Shown: positions 53,812 through 63,500, numbered from the stretch's first letter. The stretch is DNA of 64,000 bases from Catenovulum maritimum (GCF_001050375.1 NZ_KQ130484.1:158659-222658); one strand, 5' to 3'. Numbers and translations are program-made. The notes: generated from the letters alone by a model not told the origin.

Positions 53812-54045
53812 ATGGATTGTATTAAAGGCTGTGGCGCGTGTTGTATTGCGCCTTCAATTAGTTCTTTGAATAAGCCTGCAGGTGTTAGATGCCAACATTT
53901 ATCCCAAGAAAATACCTGCCTAATTTTTAATAAGCCAGAAAGGCCCAAGGTTTGTAGTGAATTTAAAGCTTGTGATTGGATATGTGGTCAAGGGGCTGAT
54001 AATGCATTACAGGTTTTAATTGATTTAGAATCTGCAACTCAATAA
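53812..54045 (+). CDS. YkgJ-family cysteine-cluster protein
   Basis: A 77-residue protein with the CxxxCC motif near the start (CIKGCGACC) and further cysteines (CQHL, CLIF, CSEF, CDWIC). This pattern is the YkgJ/UPF0153 type, thought to bind zinc or an iron-sulfur cluster, with unknown function. It begins 17 nt after the rlmB stop. Despite its small size the cysteine spacing makes it a convincing gene. Confidence 0.85.
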   Translation: MDCIKGCGACCIAPSISSLNKPAGVRCQHLSQENTCLIFNKPERPKVCSEFKACDWICGQGADNALQVLIDLESATQ

Positions 54046-54080
54046 TTAAATCAAAATTTTATTAGCAGGTCAGTTTTAAG

Positions 54081-54158
54081 TTATACCAGTTCACCTAAGT
54101 TTTTGATCTATATTTTACTGGGTAAAATTGAGGAATAATTAGGATGGAGTGGTATTAA
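54081..54158. repeat. Small imperfect-hairpin repeat unit
   Basis: The 78-base stretch begins TTATACCA and ends TGGTATTAA. The left arm (54081-54118) and the reverse complement of the right arm (54122-54158) match along most of their length, meeting at a perfect ATTTTAC/GTAAAAT stem with a TGG loop. It is non-coding and sits between the cysteine-cluster gene and the rpoH terminator. The whole folds as one long hairpin, like a small dispersed bacterial repeat. Confidence 0.5.
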
Positions 54159-54172
54159 TTAAAGCTAAAAAT

Positions 54173-54201
54173 AAAAATAGCCGAACAAGTCGGCTATTTT
54201 T
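54173..54201. terminator. Bidirectional terminator by rpoH
   Basis: ATAGCCGA/TCGGCTAT stem with a five-base loop, A tract on one side and T tract on the other, so it works in both directions. It ends rpoH (minus strand) and the rlmB/YkgJ transcript (plus strand). Confidence 0.88.
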
Positions 54202-54233
54202 ATTTAACTCAATTTAGATATTAGTAAACCGTC

Positions 54234-55085
54234 TTACAGTTCACCCATAGCATTTCTAAGCTTTTTCATCGCGTTAGTTTCTAACTGGCGAACTCGTTCT
54301 GCAGATACTTGGTATTTAGCCGCAAGCTCTTGCAAAGTAATTTTATTGCTGTCGTTTAACCAGCGAGCACGGATAATATCTTGGCTTCTCTCGTCTAGGG
54401 TTGAGATAGCGCTAAATAAACGTGCGTTGGCGTGATTATCCCATTGATTACTTTCCACATCGTTCGCTAAATCAGAATTAGTATCTTCTAAAAACTGAGC
54501 AGGTGAGAAATTAGTGGTTTCATCATCGTCATTTGCTAAATCGAAGGCTTGATCTTGGCTACTCATACGAGTTTCCATTTCAAGCACATCTTTACGCGTA
54601 ACGCCTAGGTCGTTTGCGACTTTATCGACTTCTTCGTGGTTAAACCAGCCTAAACGCTTTTTCGACTTACGTAAGTTAAAGAATAATTTACGTTGCGCTT
54701 TTGTCGTCGCAACTTTAACTATACGCCAGTTTTTTAATACATATTCATGGATTTCAGCTTTTATCCAATGCACAGCGAATGAAACTAGTCTAACACCTAC
54801 TTCTGGATCGAATCTTCTTACCGCTTTCATCAAGCCGACATTACCTTCTTGGATAAGATCTGCTTGTGGTAAACCGTAACCAGAGTAACTTTTAGCTATG
54901 TGCACAACGAATCTCAAATGAGACATGATAAGTTGTTGTGCTGCATCTAGATCGCCATCGTTGAATAAACGTTCTGCGAAACCTTTCTCTTCTTCAGCGG
55001 TTAAAACTGGGATGCTGTTGACACTTTGGATATATGAATCCAGGCTACCAGCCTGAGGTACTAAGGCTAATGCTGTTGTTGTCAT
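54234..55085 (-). CDS. rpoH: RNA polymerase heat-shock sigma factor RpoH (sigma-32)
   Basis: Directs RNA polymerase to heat-shock promoters. The 283-residue protein carries sigma region 2 ([28 protein letters not shown]), the QRKLFFNLR 'RpoH box' (about 130-138), which separates it from housekeeping sigma factors, and region 4 ([27 protein letters not shown]). I start at ATG 55085, with GGAG six bases upstream, rather than the in-frame ATG four codons earlier. It is monocistronic here; ftsE and ftsX, its neighbours in E. coli, are not adjacent. Confidence 0.97.
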   Translation of the reverse strand: MTTTALALVPQAGSLDSYIQSVNSIPVLTAEEEKGFAERLFNDGDLDAAQQLIMSHLRFVVHIAKSYSGYGLPQADLIQEGNVGLMKAVRRFDPEVGVRLVSFAVHWIKAEIHEYVLKNWRIVKVATTKAQRKLFFNLRKSKKRLGWFNHEEVDKVANDLGVTRKDVLEMETRMSSQDQAFDLANDDDETTNFSPAQFLEDTNSDLANDVESNQWDNHANARLFSAISTLDERSQDIIRARWLNDSNKITLQELAAKYQVSAERVRQLETNAMKKLRNAMGEL

Positions 55086-55412
55086 GAAGAACTCCAATAT
55101 AAACGTACAAAACTACTAAACTTAAAGCTAGCTAAATAAGCTAGAGACCTTAAGTGTACTGACTGTGTATCACTCTCGCTTATTGACTATTAAAAGTCAA
55201 ACAAGTTCATATAAAAATATCGAATAATAAATCGTTTTCTTGAATTTTTATGCTAATAGCTTTTAACAAATTAAATATATCGGATCTTTGTGACAATTGG
55301 CAGATACAAAACGTTAAATTTGGCTTACACTTTATTAATGTTGAATATTTGTAATTTTTTAGTCACTTTTTAACAACTAAGTTAAGGTGACTTGTTCGAT
55401 TTGAGGGGGAAT
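55086..55412. other. Intergenic region between divergent rpoH and EAL-HDOD genes
   Basis: About 330 AT-rich bases without a gene. The rpoH leader side has two small palindromes: CTAGCT/AGCTAG with a five-base loop (55128-55144) and TTGACT/AGTCAA (55183-55200). The first would fold in the rpoH mRNA well before its Shine-Dalgarno. I see no clear sigma-32 or sigma-E promoter match. The other side supplies the EAL-HDOD promoter and a GAGGGG Shine-Dalgarno. Confidence 0.55.
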
Positions 55413-56633
55413 ATGTATTCTTACGTTGCTCGCCAAGCTATTCTGACTGCTGATGAAAAAATACATGGCTATGAACTCCTATTCAGAAATAGCTTTGAAA
55501 ATACTTTTCCGGATATCTGTCCAGATCAAGCGACATCAAATATATTAACAAATAGCCACTTAACTCGAGGGTTAGAGTCCCTTACTGGCAATAAACTGAC
55601 TTATTTAAATTTCACAGAAGAGACATTATTAAATAATTTTCCAACTTCGCTTGATCCCAAGCATGTCGTCATTGAAATTTTAGAAACGGTTACCGTTAGC
55701 CATGAATTATTAGATACCTGTCGAGCATTAAAAAAACAGGGCTATCGCTTAGCACTAGACGATCATGACTTTGATCCTAAATGGGATATTTTTCTACCCT
55801 ATATAGATGTTATAAAAGTCGATGTCAGGCAGTTTAATATACTCCAAATTTCTAAATACATCCGCCGAATTCAAGGTGGTGGTGTCCAATTAATTGCAGA
55901 AAAAGTGGAAACAAGAGAAGAATTTGAAAAGTTAAAAACTTTAGGTTTTGAGTTATTCCAAGGCTATTTCTTTTCTAAACCAGAAGTCATTCAATCTAAA
56001 CAGTTATCTTTAAATAAACTAAACTTAATTGATTTAATTGATCAGGCCTCAAAAGAAAATTTAGATTTAGAGGCTATCTCTAAGATAGTTGAAAAAGACG
56101 TTTCATTATCCTTCAAACTATTAAGATTTATTAATAGTGTTGGTTCAGGTTCAAGCCAAAAAATAGGCTCATTAAAGCATGCCTTAGCCTATATGGGAGA
56201 AACCGAGCTGAAGAAATTTATCTGTTTATTGGCTTTAGCTGGGTTAAATGCAGGTAAAACAGAAGAGTTATGTATCCTATCTCTGATTAGAGCTAAATTT
56301 TGTGAAAAATTAGCACGGGATCGAGAAGATAGTGAAAACCCTCCAGTGGCGTTTTTAACTGGGATGTTTTCTCTAGTCGATGCAATTTTAGATGAACCTA
56401 TGGCGCAAGTTGCCACTAAACTTCCGCTCTTAGATGATATCCAAAGCGCATTAATTCATCAAAATGGCTATTTAGGCGATTACTTAAGGTTGGCACTCAG
56501 TTATGAACATGGTAAATGGGAAGAAACGGATAGCCTAGCTGAGCGTTTAAGCATTAGTGTTGATAATATACATACTTATTATAGTGAAGCGCTAGAATGG
56601 GCTAATACGTTAGAGGCTACAGGTCAATTGTAA
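55413..56633 (+). CDS. EAL-HDOD signalling protein (probably non-catalytic)
   Basis: A 406-residue cytoplasmic protein with an N-terminal EAL-like domain (about 1-200) and a C-terminal HDOD domain (about 205-395). The EAL motif is replaced by ELLFR and the usual DDFG by DDHDF, so hydrolysis of c-di-GMP is unlikely; such proteins act as c-di-GMP or protein-interaction adaptors. ATG 55413 is chosen because GAGGGG lies just upstream; an in-frame TTG at 55392 would include the Shine-Dalgarno in the coding region. The GGDEF cyclase at 29 kb may supply its signal. Confidence 0.88.
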   Translation: MYSYVARQAILTADEKIHGYELLFRNSFENTFPDICPDQATSNILTNSHLTRGLESLTGNKLTYLNFTEETLLNNFPTSLDPKHVVIEILETVTVSHELLDTCRALKKQGYRLALDDHDFDPKWDIFLPYIDVIKVDVRQFNILQISKYIRRIQGGGVQLIAEKVETREEFEKLKTLGFELFQGYFFSKPEVIQSKQLSLNKLNLIDLIDQASKENLDLEAISKIVEKDVSLSFKLLRFINSVGSGSSQKIGSLKHALAYMGETELKKFICLLALAGLNAGKTEELCILSLIRAKFCEKLARDREDSENPPVAFLTGMFSLVDAILDEPMAQVATKLPLLDDIQSALIHQNGYLGDYLRLALSYEHGKWEETDSLAERLSISVDNIHTYYSEALEWANTLEATGQL

Positions 56634-56646
56634 ATCGCTTGACGGT

Positions 56647-56671
56647 AACAAGGGAGAAGAGCTCCCTTGTT
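56647..56671. terminator. Hairpin between EAL-HDOD and speA genes
   Basis: AACAAGGGAG/CTCCCTTGTT ten-base perfect stem with a five-base loop, lying between two convergent genes. Flanking T tracts are weak. Confidence 0.65.
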
Positions 56672-56688
56672 GGTTAAAACCTCTTAGT

Positions 56689-58569
56689 TTACAGCTCAAA
56701 ATAAGTGTAGCCTTCTAATCCTGAAGATAATATGTAAAAGTAATTAACTTGTTGTTCAGGTGTCAAATCACTTTGTTTTAGCTGAGATTGATATTGGCTC
56801 AGTAACTCAGGTTTATTGAAATGTACCGTTTTTAGCACAGATTCTACAGTGTCGCCGTAAAGCTTATTGTTTACTTGCCAGCCACCATGACTGTCAAACT
56901 CAACGTGAGCTGAATCTGTATCACCAAATAAGTTATGCAAATCACCGAGAATTTCTTGATAAGCACCGACCATGAACATACCCAATAAGTAGTCCTGTTC
57001 TTGATTATATTCAGGGACGGGCAAACTAGTTTCTATCCCCATACCATCGCTATACTGCCTAATTTGACCATCAGAATCACAAGTAATATCTTGGATAATT
57101 GCTCTTGTGGTTAATGGCTTGTCTAAGTGGGTTAAAGGTACAATTGGGAATATTTGACCTATTCCCCAAGCATCAGGCAATGATTGGAATAAAGAAAAAT
57201 TACAAAATAATTTGCAGGCTAATTTTTCATTTAGGCTTTCAACAAGTTCTCTATGTACTCTTGCAGTCGGGTCAAGTTTAGCCTGTATTTGATGCAATAC
57301 ATTAAAGTATAAGGTTTCTAACTCAGCCCATTGTTTAAGGGATATGAGCCCCATGGTAAATTTTTGTTGGCCGTCGCTAAAATAAAACACAGCGTCATGA
57401 TATTTTTCAATCGCATTTCGCGACGTAATATTATCGCTTAATTCCGCCATCTCAATACTTTCCTGAGCCGCGTTATAAGATAATTTTGGCTGTTGAGATA
57501 ATTTAGGCGGCGTCTCTTTTTCTATGATATTCGTAATTAAGACTGCATGGTGGGCGGTTAGTGCCCGACCTGATTCACTGATAATATTTGGGTGTGGTAA
57601 ACCTGCTTTATCACAAACTTCTGAAATCCCTGTCACTATATTTCTAGCATATTCGCCCATATCATAGTTCATTGAGCAGCTACTTCTGCTTGCACTGCCT
57701 TCATAATCAACACCCAAACCACCACCGACATCTATTGTATGAAGAGGAATGTCTAACTGAGTGAGTTCGCAGTAGTAGCGAGCGCATTCTTTAATCGCTA
57801 GTTGTATGTCTCGGATATTGGCAATTTGTGAACCAAGATGAAAATGAACCAGCTTAAAGTGCTCTAGTTTATTGGCTTGGTTTAATATGTTGATCGCTTC
57901 TAATAACTGACTAGACGTTAAACCAAATTTACCTTTTTCTCCGCCAGAATTTTGCCATTTTCCTTTACCAACCGAATTTAAACGAATCCGGATACCTATA
58001 TTCGGTATTGCCCCCATTTTTTCGCTTTCACTGAGTAACAATTTTAGTTCTGATAATTTTTCAACGACTACAAAAACTTGATGACCTAGTTGCTGAGCAA
58101 TAATAGCCAATTGTAAAAACTCTGCGTCTTTATAGCCGTTACATATTATTTTGATTGGCTTAGGTGCTATGCCTAAAATAGCGAGTAATTCAGGTTTGCT
58201 ACCCGCTTCTAAGCCAATTTGTGGTGACGATTGCACTAGCTTACGTACAACACTTTGCTGTTGGTTTACTTTAATCGGGTAAACGGATGTGTATTCGGCA
58301 CCATATTCAAATTGCTTGATAGCATCATCAAAGGCTTTGTTTAAGCATTTTACTTTATCCTGTAACACATCAGTAAAGCGCAATAAGATTGGTAATCTTA
58401 AGCCTGATTCTATAAGCTCATTAACTATGTCGTTTACAGGTACTTTCTGTAACGACGTTGTTGACGGGTGGACGCAAAGCTTCCCAGAATCGGAAATATC
58501 AAAGTAGCCGTCGCTCCATTCTGAAATGTTATATACAGCTTTTGCTTGAGATGAAAAATTATCTGTCAT
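56689..58569 (-). CDS. speA: Biosynthetic arginine decarboxylase
   Basis: PLP-dependent fold III decarboxylase that makes agmatine from arginine, the first step of the agmatine route to putrescine. The 626-residue protein contains the PLP-lysine segment YPIKVNQQ (about 97-104), LVHFHLGSQI, DVGGGLGVDYEG and the later CDSDGQI motif with the active-site Cys. Length matches E. coli SpeA (658) with a shorter N-terminus. It is divergent from speE across about 150 bp, so polyamine synthesis is grouped; speB is not in the window. Confidence 0.96.
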   Translation of the reverse strand: MTDNFSSQAKAVYNISEWSDGYFDISDSGKLCVHPSTTSLQKVPVNDIVNELIESGLRLPILLRFTDVLQDKVKCLNKAFDDAIKQFEYGAEYTSVYPIKVNQQQSVVRKLVQSSPQIGLEAGSKPELLAILGIAPKPIKIICNGYKDAEFLQLAIIAQQLGHQVFVVVEKLSELKLLLSESEKMGAIPNIGIRIRLNSVGKGKWQNSGGEKGKFGLTSSQLLEAINILNQANKLEHFKLVHFHLGSQIANIRDIQLAIKECARYYCELTQLDIPLHTIDVGGGLGVDYEGSASRSSCSMNYDMGEYARNIVTGISEVCDKAGLPHPNIISESGRALTAHHAVLITNIIEKETPPKLSQQPKLSYNAAQESIEMAELSDNITSRNAIEKYHDAVFYFSDGQQKFTMGLISLKQWAELETLYFNVLHQIQAKLDPTARVHRELVESLNEKLACKLFCNFSLFQSLPDAWGIGQIFPIVPLTHLDKPLTTRAIIQDITCDSDGQIRQYSDGMGIETSLPVPEYNQEQDYLLGMFMVGAYQEILGDLHNLFGDTDSAHVEFDSHGGWQVNNKLYGDTVESVLKTVHFNKPELLSQYQSQLKQSDLTPEQQVNYFYILSSGLEGYTYFEL

Positions 58570-58716
58570 ATTTTTGTGCTAAAACGAAAAAACTTCGCTT
58601 AGTTTAATCTTAATATTTATCATCAGCTATTATTTAATGAGAAATATTGCTTGAGTTACCGTTGACGGGCAGATTTTTGCCAAATTTGGATTTATTTTTA
58701 GCTAATTGAGGGTTTT

Positions 58717-59571
58717 ATGTCCGATTTTGCATCACCATATTGGTTCACCGAGCAGTGTGATAAGACTGGCTCCGCTTTTTCTTTAAGAGTTAAAAACAAA
58801 ATTGTTGAGAAGCAATCTCAATTTCAAAAAATAGAAATATACCAAACGACAGATTTTGGTTATCTGATGGTATTGGATGGTTGCACTATGGTAAGTTCTC
58901 GTGAGAACTTTTTTTATCATGAAATGATGTCTCATCCTGCTTTATTTACTCATCCTAAACCGCAAAATGTTGTTGTGATAGGGGGAGGTGATTGTGGCAC
59001 TTTGAAAGAGGTGCTTAAACACACCAGTGTCGAAGCTGCGACTCAAATCGATATTGATGAGTTAGTCACCGACATGGCCAAACGTTATTTCCCTGAGCTA
59101 TGCGAAAGTAACCAAGATCCTAGAGCTCAGATTATTTTTGGTGATGGAATCAAGTTTATGCATGATGCTTTACCAGAGTCACTTGATATTATTATTGTGG
59201 ATTCAACCGATCCCGTTGGGCCAAGTGAGGGACTATATGACTATGCTTTTTATCAATCTTGTTTAAATGCCTTAAAACCAGATGGTATTTTAGTCCAGCA
59301 AAGTGAATCACCTATCTTGCATCAAAAGTTAATAAAAGAAATGAGAGAAGCTATGCTCGAGGTTGGTTTTTCTAATTTACAAACCATCATTTTTCCTCAA
59401 CCTATCTACCCGAGTGGGCTATGGTCTTGCACTTTAGCAAAAAAACAGGGCGATTTTGGTGAGTTTAGGCATAAAGACGCAGCCGAAATGTCTAATAATT
59501 GCGAGTATTACAGCCCTGTTGTCCATCAAGCTGCTATGAGATTGCCTAACTTCTTGAAGAAATCTTTATAG
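58717..59571 (+). CDS. speE: Spermidine synthase
   Basis: Aminopropyltransferase that adds an aminopropyl group from decarboxylated S-adenosylmethionine to putrescine. The 284-residue protein shows YQTTDFGYLMVLDG, the glycine-rich VVVIGGGDCGTLKEVLKH (about 85-102), the catalytic DSTDPVGPSEGLY (about 167-179) and QSESPILH. The family pattern GGGDG reads GGGDC here. It lies divergent from speA and shares its intergenic promoter region. Confidence 0.95.
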   Translation: MSDFASPYWFTEQCDKTGSAFSLRVKNKIVEKQSQFQKIEIYQTTDFGYLMVLDGCTMVSSRENFFYHEMMSHPALFTHPKPQNVVVIGGGDCGTLKEVLKHTSVEAATQIDIDELVTDMAKRYFPELCESNQDPRAQIIFGDGIKFMHDALPESLDIIIVDSTDPVGPSEGLYDYAFYQSCLNALKPDGILVQQSESPILHQKLIKEMREAMLEVGFSNLQTIIFPQPIYPSGLWSCTLAKKQGDFGEFRHKDAAEMSNNCEYYSPVVHQAAMRLPNFLKKSL

Positions 59572-59657
59572 TTAGCTGTATTTTCCCTGTGCTAGGTCTT
59601 CTTTCTATTTGATTGGAGAGAAGAGTCTATCGAGTTAGCTAACCCTAGCTTTGGCTG

Positions 59658-60821
59658 TTATTTAGCTTTAATGTCTGGTATCAAATTTAATAAAGCATCC
59701 ACCACTTTTTTGGTGTCGTAGAAAGGTTGTGAATGAGGGCTGATTAAATCTAACTTGATTATTTCTGATCCACAATTTAATGAGTCTACCTGTGTCGAAA
59801 ATGGGTAACTGCTGTCTTTTTCATCGAGCAATATCTTTAATTTAGTGCATTTTCCGAGTTGATTTAACTGGCTTAGCATATCAGTTAAATTCATGCCAAG
59901 CTGTTCAGGATCGGCTGTTGTGTTGGGCAGGAATACTTTTGGACAAGGGTTTTCATGGATTGCTTCAGCAACCCCAGATACCAGTAAATTTGCAATGACA
60001 CTGGTATAAAAGCTTCCAGGGGGGTAGCAAATTAAATCAGCTTGCATAATTTGGTCTATTACTTTCTGGCTTGTTTTAGGTTGTTGCGGAGTATGGAACA
60101 GTAGATCTTGAGTTAAAAATAAATTTTTAACTGGAGATGCAATTGGGTTAACTTCTTTGCCTGTTATTAAATGCTGGCCACAAATTTTGCTGCCAGATTC
60201 TAGTTCAGCGACTAAGTGATAATCATCATCCAGCACGGGTAATATCTTACCCTTTATATCGAGTAACTCAGAAAAAACCTCAATGCAGGAATCTAGGTTT
60301 TTATCATGACTAAAATAGCAGCCAACTAGACATAAATTCCCTATGCTTGCTCCATTGAGTTTAAAATTAGCAGGTTTTCGCTCAAAAAAACTTTGTAGAG
60401 TGTGCTGAATAAAGTTTAGTAAACCCAGTGGCAGTTTTTGGGTAAGTATATGTTCCCCTGTGAGTATATGCTCTAACTCTATTTTTAAATTTTGAGGCTT
60501 AGCTTGATGTGGGAAGCGGTAATTGAGTAAATTAGCTAAGTGCCTTATTTCAGGTAGGCTATCATTTGCCAAAGTAATTAAACGACTGCGAATATCCCCT
60601 ATCGCGGGAATGTTAAAATGTTTCCTTAATTCAGCCGTACTGCCACCAGAATCAAATGTTGTAATTAAGTGGACACTATTTTGGGTTGACTTAGTTAGAG
60701 TGTGACAAAAAGAGGTTAAAGCTGAGCCTCCACTAATAAATAGAATTGATGGGCCGCTTTGGGATTGGCGATTTACATGCTTACCTGTTAGCCAAGGAGT
60801 TAATTGTGCAGGATTTTTCAT
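59658..60821 (-). CDS. CofD/YvcK-family protein (orphan)
   Basis: A 387-residue protein of the CofD-like/YvcK superfamily. Visible are LFISGGSALTSF at the start, TTFDSGGSTAELRKHF and PAIGDIRSRLI, and the late PPGSFYTSVIANLL. CofD transfers phospholactate to Fo in F420 synthesis; bacterial YvcK members instead act in envelope or carbon metabolism, binding UDP-sugars, and a CofD-like subgroup is part of the so-called GAK gene set. No F420 or GAK partner gene is near, so function is open. ATG 60821 is used; 60848 is an alternative, neither with a good Shine-Dalgarno. Confidence 0.75.
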   Translation of the reverse strand: MKNPAQLTPWLTGKHVNRQSQSGPSILFISGGSALTSFCHTLTKSTQNSVHLITTFDSGGSTAELRKHFNIPAIGDIRSRLITLANDSLPEIRHLANLLNYRFPHQAKPQNLKIELEHILTGEHILTQKLPLGLLNFIQHTLQSFFERKPANFKLNGASIGNLCLVGCYFSHDKNLDSCIEVFSELLDIKGKILPVLDDDYHLVAELESGSKICGQHLITGKEVNPIASPVKNLFLTQDLLFHTPQQPKTSQKVIDQIMQADLICYPPGSFYTSVIANLLVSGVAEAIHENPCPKVFLPNTTADPEQLGMNLTDMLSQLNQLGKCTKLKILLDEKDSSYPFSTQVDSLNCGSEIIKLDLISPHSQPFYDTKKVVDALLNLIPDIKAK

Positions 60822-60950
60822 GAAATTGAGTTTAATACATAAATTCAATTTCAGCTAAAGCTGGATGAAAATAAATTATAAACTGCTAATCGATCAGTAA
60901 AGGTTATGAGTATATAATCCGAACATTACAACAATCGTTAGCTATTATTT

Positions 60951-62051
60951 ATGAATTTGTTTGCTTGGCAAAGAGCTGTTATTAAAGTTGGAAGCGCGTT
61001 AATTTCACCCGAAGGCAAAGGGTGTAGCGGGCAGTTTTTATTACCCATTGCTAGATATATTTCTGAATGCCGTCTGGCAGGAAAAGAAATTGTGTTAGTC
61101 TCTAGTGGTAGTGTTGCTGCAGGGCGTAACTTAATTAGCCATGGTGAAGCTCCTTCTATTGCAGAAAAGCAGGCTATGGCTGCGGTTGGGCAGATGCAAA
61201 TGATGGCTAATTGGAGTCGCTTTTTTGATTTTCCGTGTGCTCAAATTTTGCTGACACACGAGGATTTAGCAGATCGCCGCCGATATGTTAATATAAAGAA
61301 CACCATCCGAGAATTGTTGAACAATGGTATCTTACCAATTGTGAATGAAAACGATTCGGTTGCAACTGCTGAACTTAAAGTTGGCGACAATGATAATTTA
61401 GCAGCATTAGTTTCTCAGGTCTCTGATGCACAAATGCTAATGATCTGCAGTGATATAGATGGGTTATATACAGCAGACCCGAGAACCAACCCTAATGCCG
61501 AATTAATACCGGTTGTTGAAAAGATTAATTCAGAGATATACGCATTAGCGGGTGGTACCAGCAATAAGTTAGCAACGGGTGGTATGCGGACAAAGATTGA
61601 AGCCGCAGAAAAAGCAACCATAAACGGAGTACATTGTTTAATTGTGAATGGTCGAAATGGTCAAGTGTTCGATCGGTTATTACACAATGAATTAACGGGT
61701 ACTTGGTTTAAACATCAAGCGAGTCCGAATAAGGCGCGAAAAAATTGGTTACAACATACTTTGAAAACTCAAGGCCATGTTGTTGTTGATGACGGAGCGC
61801 AGGCTGCATTAATTAACCAAGGTGCTTCTTTGTTGAGTATTGGTATAAAGCAAGTTGAGGGTAACTTTCACAAAGGAGACGCTGTGTTGGTTTTGAATCA
61901 AAAATCTGAAACTATTGCTAAAGGTATCTGCCAGTATTCGGCACCAGAGTTAAATAAAATTCGAGGCTTAAACAGTTCAAAAATAACTGAAGAGCTTGGC
62001 TATTGTCCAAGCAATGTTGTCATTCATCGTGACGACCTAGTTATCATTTAA
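60951..62051 (+). CDS. proB: Glutamate 5-kinase ProB
   Basis: Phosphorylates glutamate for proline synthesis and is feedback-inhibited by proline. The 366-residue protein has the amino-acid kinase domain with VIKVGSALIS (about 11-20), VSSGSVAAG (about 50-58), NENDSVATAELKVGDND (about 133-149) and a C-terminal PUA domain (about 275-360). The proA ATG follows 11 nt after its stop, and the two enzymes act on the same unstable intermediate. Confidence 0.96.
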   Translation: MNLFAWQRAVIKVGSALISPEGKGCSGQFLLPIARYISECRLAGKEIVLVSSGSVAAGRNLISHGEAPSIAEKQAMAAVGQMQMMANWSRFFDFPCAQILLTHEDLADRRRYVNIKNTIRELLNNGILPIVNENDSVATAELKVGDNDNLAALVSQVSDAQMLMICSDIDGLYTADPRTNPNAELIPVVEKINSEIYALAGGTSNKLATGGMRTKIEAAEKATINGVHCLIVNGRNGQVFDRLLHNELTGTWFKHQASPNKARKNWLQHTLKTQGHVVVDDGAQAALINQGASLLSIGIKQVEGNFHKGDAVLVLNQKSETIAKGICQYSAPELNKIRGLNSSKITEELGYCPSNVVIHRDDLVII

Positions 62052-62062
62052 AAGGTTAAAAT

Positions 62063-63313
62063 ATGAGTTTTTCAATTGCTAAAATGGCAAAAGATGCACG
62101 CAAAGCATCTTTTTCAGTTGCCAACTTAAGTACAGTACAAAAAGATGCCGCATTAACGGCTATGGCTAATAAATTGGTTGAGAGAACCGATTTGATTTTG
62201 TCTGAAAATGAAAAAGACTTAACTGCAGGCAGAGAAAATGGTCTATCAGAAGCTATGATAGACAGACTAAGATTAACCCCTGAAAGAGTTAAAGATTTAT
62301 CGAATGCACTAATTGAAGTGACACAATTAACGGATCCTGTGGGCACTATGTCTAACATGACAACTCGACCTAATGGCATCCGAGTCGGTAAAATGAGAAT
62401 CCCACTGGGTGTGATTGCTATGATTTACGAAGCAAGGCCAAATGTGACAGCTGAAGCTGCGGCACTTTGCTTAAAATCGGGTAATGCAGTTATCTTAAGA
62501 GGCGGTAAAGAAGCATTACATTCGAATTTAGTCATAGCGAAATGTTTACATGAAGCATTAGAAGAGCAAGGTATAGATGCAAATGCTATTGGCGTTGTAC
62601 CTGATCCGGATCGTAATGTTATGAATGAACTAATGACATTATCGGATGATATAGATTTAATCATCCCTCGCGGTGGTGAAGGTTTAATTCGATTTGTGAC
62701 TGAAAATAGTCGAATTCCTGTTATTCAACATTTTAAAGGGGTATGCCACTTATACATAGATCAATATGCTGAAAATGAGATGGCATTAGATCTATTAACC
62801 AATGGTAAAACCCAAAGAACAGGCGTATGTAATTCACTAGAAACTTTACTTGTTCATAAATCTAAAGCTGAAGAATATATGCCACTTGTTGCTAAAATGT
62901 TTAGTGAAAAAGGCGTTAAAGTGCATGCTTGTGAGCAAAGTATAGGGTATTTTGAAAACGCAGAAGTCGCGACGGAAGCCGATTGGGATGCTGAATATTT
63001 AGCGCTTGAAATTGCGGTGCGTATTGTCGATGATTTTGAAGCTGCGATTGGCCACATAGAAACTTATAGCTCAGGACACACTGAAGTGATTTGTACTCAA
63101 GATTATCGTCTAGCAAATGAATTTGTTAGACGAATCAACAGTGCTGTCGTTATGGTTAATGCATCTTCAAGATTTTCTGATGGTGGTCAATTAGGCTTAG
63201 GTGCTGAAATTGGTATTTCGACTTCTAAACTACACGCATACGGCCCAATGGGACTTGAAAGCTTAACAACAGAAAAATTTGTTGTGCTTGGTGATGGCCA
63301 AATTAGAAGTTAA
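62063..63313 (+). CDS. proA: Gamma-glutamyl phosphate reductase ProA
   Basis: NADPH-dependent reduction of glutamyl phosphate to glutamate semialdehyde, the second step of proline synthesis. The 416-residue protein (E. coli 417) has VIAMIYEARPNVTAEAAALCLKSGN-type cofactor segments (type only) and the catalytic-cysteine region KTQRTGVCNSLETLL (Cys near 255), plus GLGAEIGISTSKLHAYGPMGLE near the end. Operon with proB; a strong hairpin terminator follows. Confidence 0.97.
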   Translation: MSFSIAKMAKDARKASFSVANLSTVQKDAALTAMANKLVERTDLILSENEKDLTAGRENGLSEAMIDRLRLTPERVKDLSNALIEVTQLTDPVGTMSNMTTRPNGIRVGKMRIPLGVIAMIYEARPNVTAEAAALCLKSGNAVILRGGKEALHSNLVIAKCLHEALEEQGIDANAIGVVPDPDRNVMNELMTLSDDIDLIIPRGGEGLIRFVTENSRIPVIQHFKGVCHLYIDQYAENEMALDLLTNGKTQRTGVCNSLETLLVHKSKAEEYMPLVAKMFSEKGVKVHACEQSIGYFENAEVATEADWDAEYLALEIAVRIVDDFEAAIGHIETYSSGHTEVICTQDYRLANEFVRRINSAVVMVNASSRFSDGGQLGLGAEIGISTSKLHAYGPMGLESLTTEKFVVLGDGQIRS

Positions 63314-63339
63314 CAGTTTAAAATAATTTAGCTATACTC

Positions 63340-63367
63340 AGTGAGAGTTCGAATATGAACTCTCACT
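63340..63367 (+). terminator. Rho-independent-type terminator after proA
   Basis: AGTGAGAGTTC/GAACTCTCACT 11-base perfect stem, six-base loop, then TTAATTT. It closes the proBA operon. Confidence 0.82.
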
Positions 63368-63392
63368 TTAATTTCAAGGAAGAATTAGCCGA

Positions 63393-63500
63393 ATGGATTT
63401 AGCGATACTCTCATATATTTTTATTCCTCTTACTTTAGTTGCCCTCGGATTTATCATATGGTGCTCTCTATCTTGTTTTAATCAAACTGATGACGAGTGA
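63393..63500 (+). CDS. Possible 35-residue small membrane protein
   Basis: An ATG at 63393 opens 35 codons: one hydrophobic helix (AILSYIFIPLTLVALGFIIW) then a Cys/Ser stretch and an acidic tail (NQTDDE). It would be a single-span inner-membrane microprotein with an acidic soluble tail. AAGGA lies 12 bases upstream, rather far, and a hairpin terminator sits just before it. I do not recognise a family. It could be real or chance; the hydrophobic helix and termini look gene-like. Confidence 0.45.
   Translation: MDLAILSYIFIPLTLVALGFIIWCSLSCFNQTDDE

Noticed and set aside
55128-55144. CTAGCT/AGCTAG hairpin as an rpoH RNA thermometer
   Set aside because: It lies about 40 bases before the Shine-Dalgarno and does not pair with it or the start codon, unlike known thermometers.
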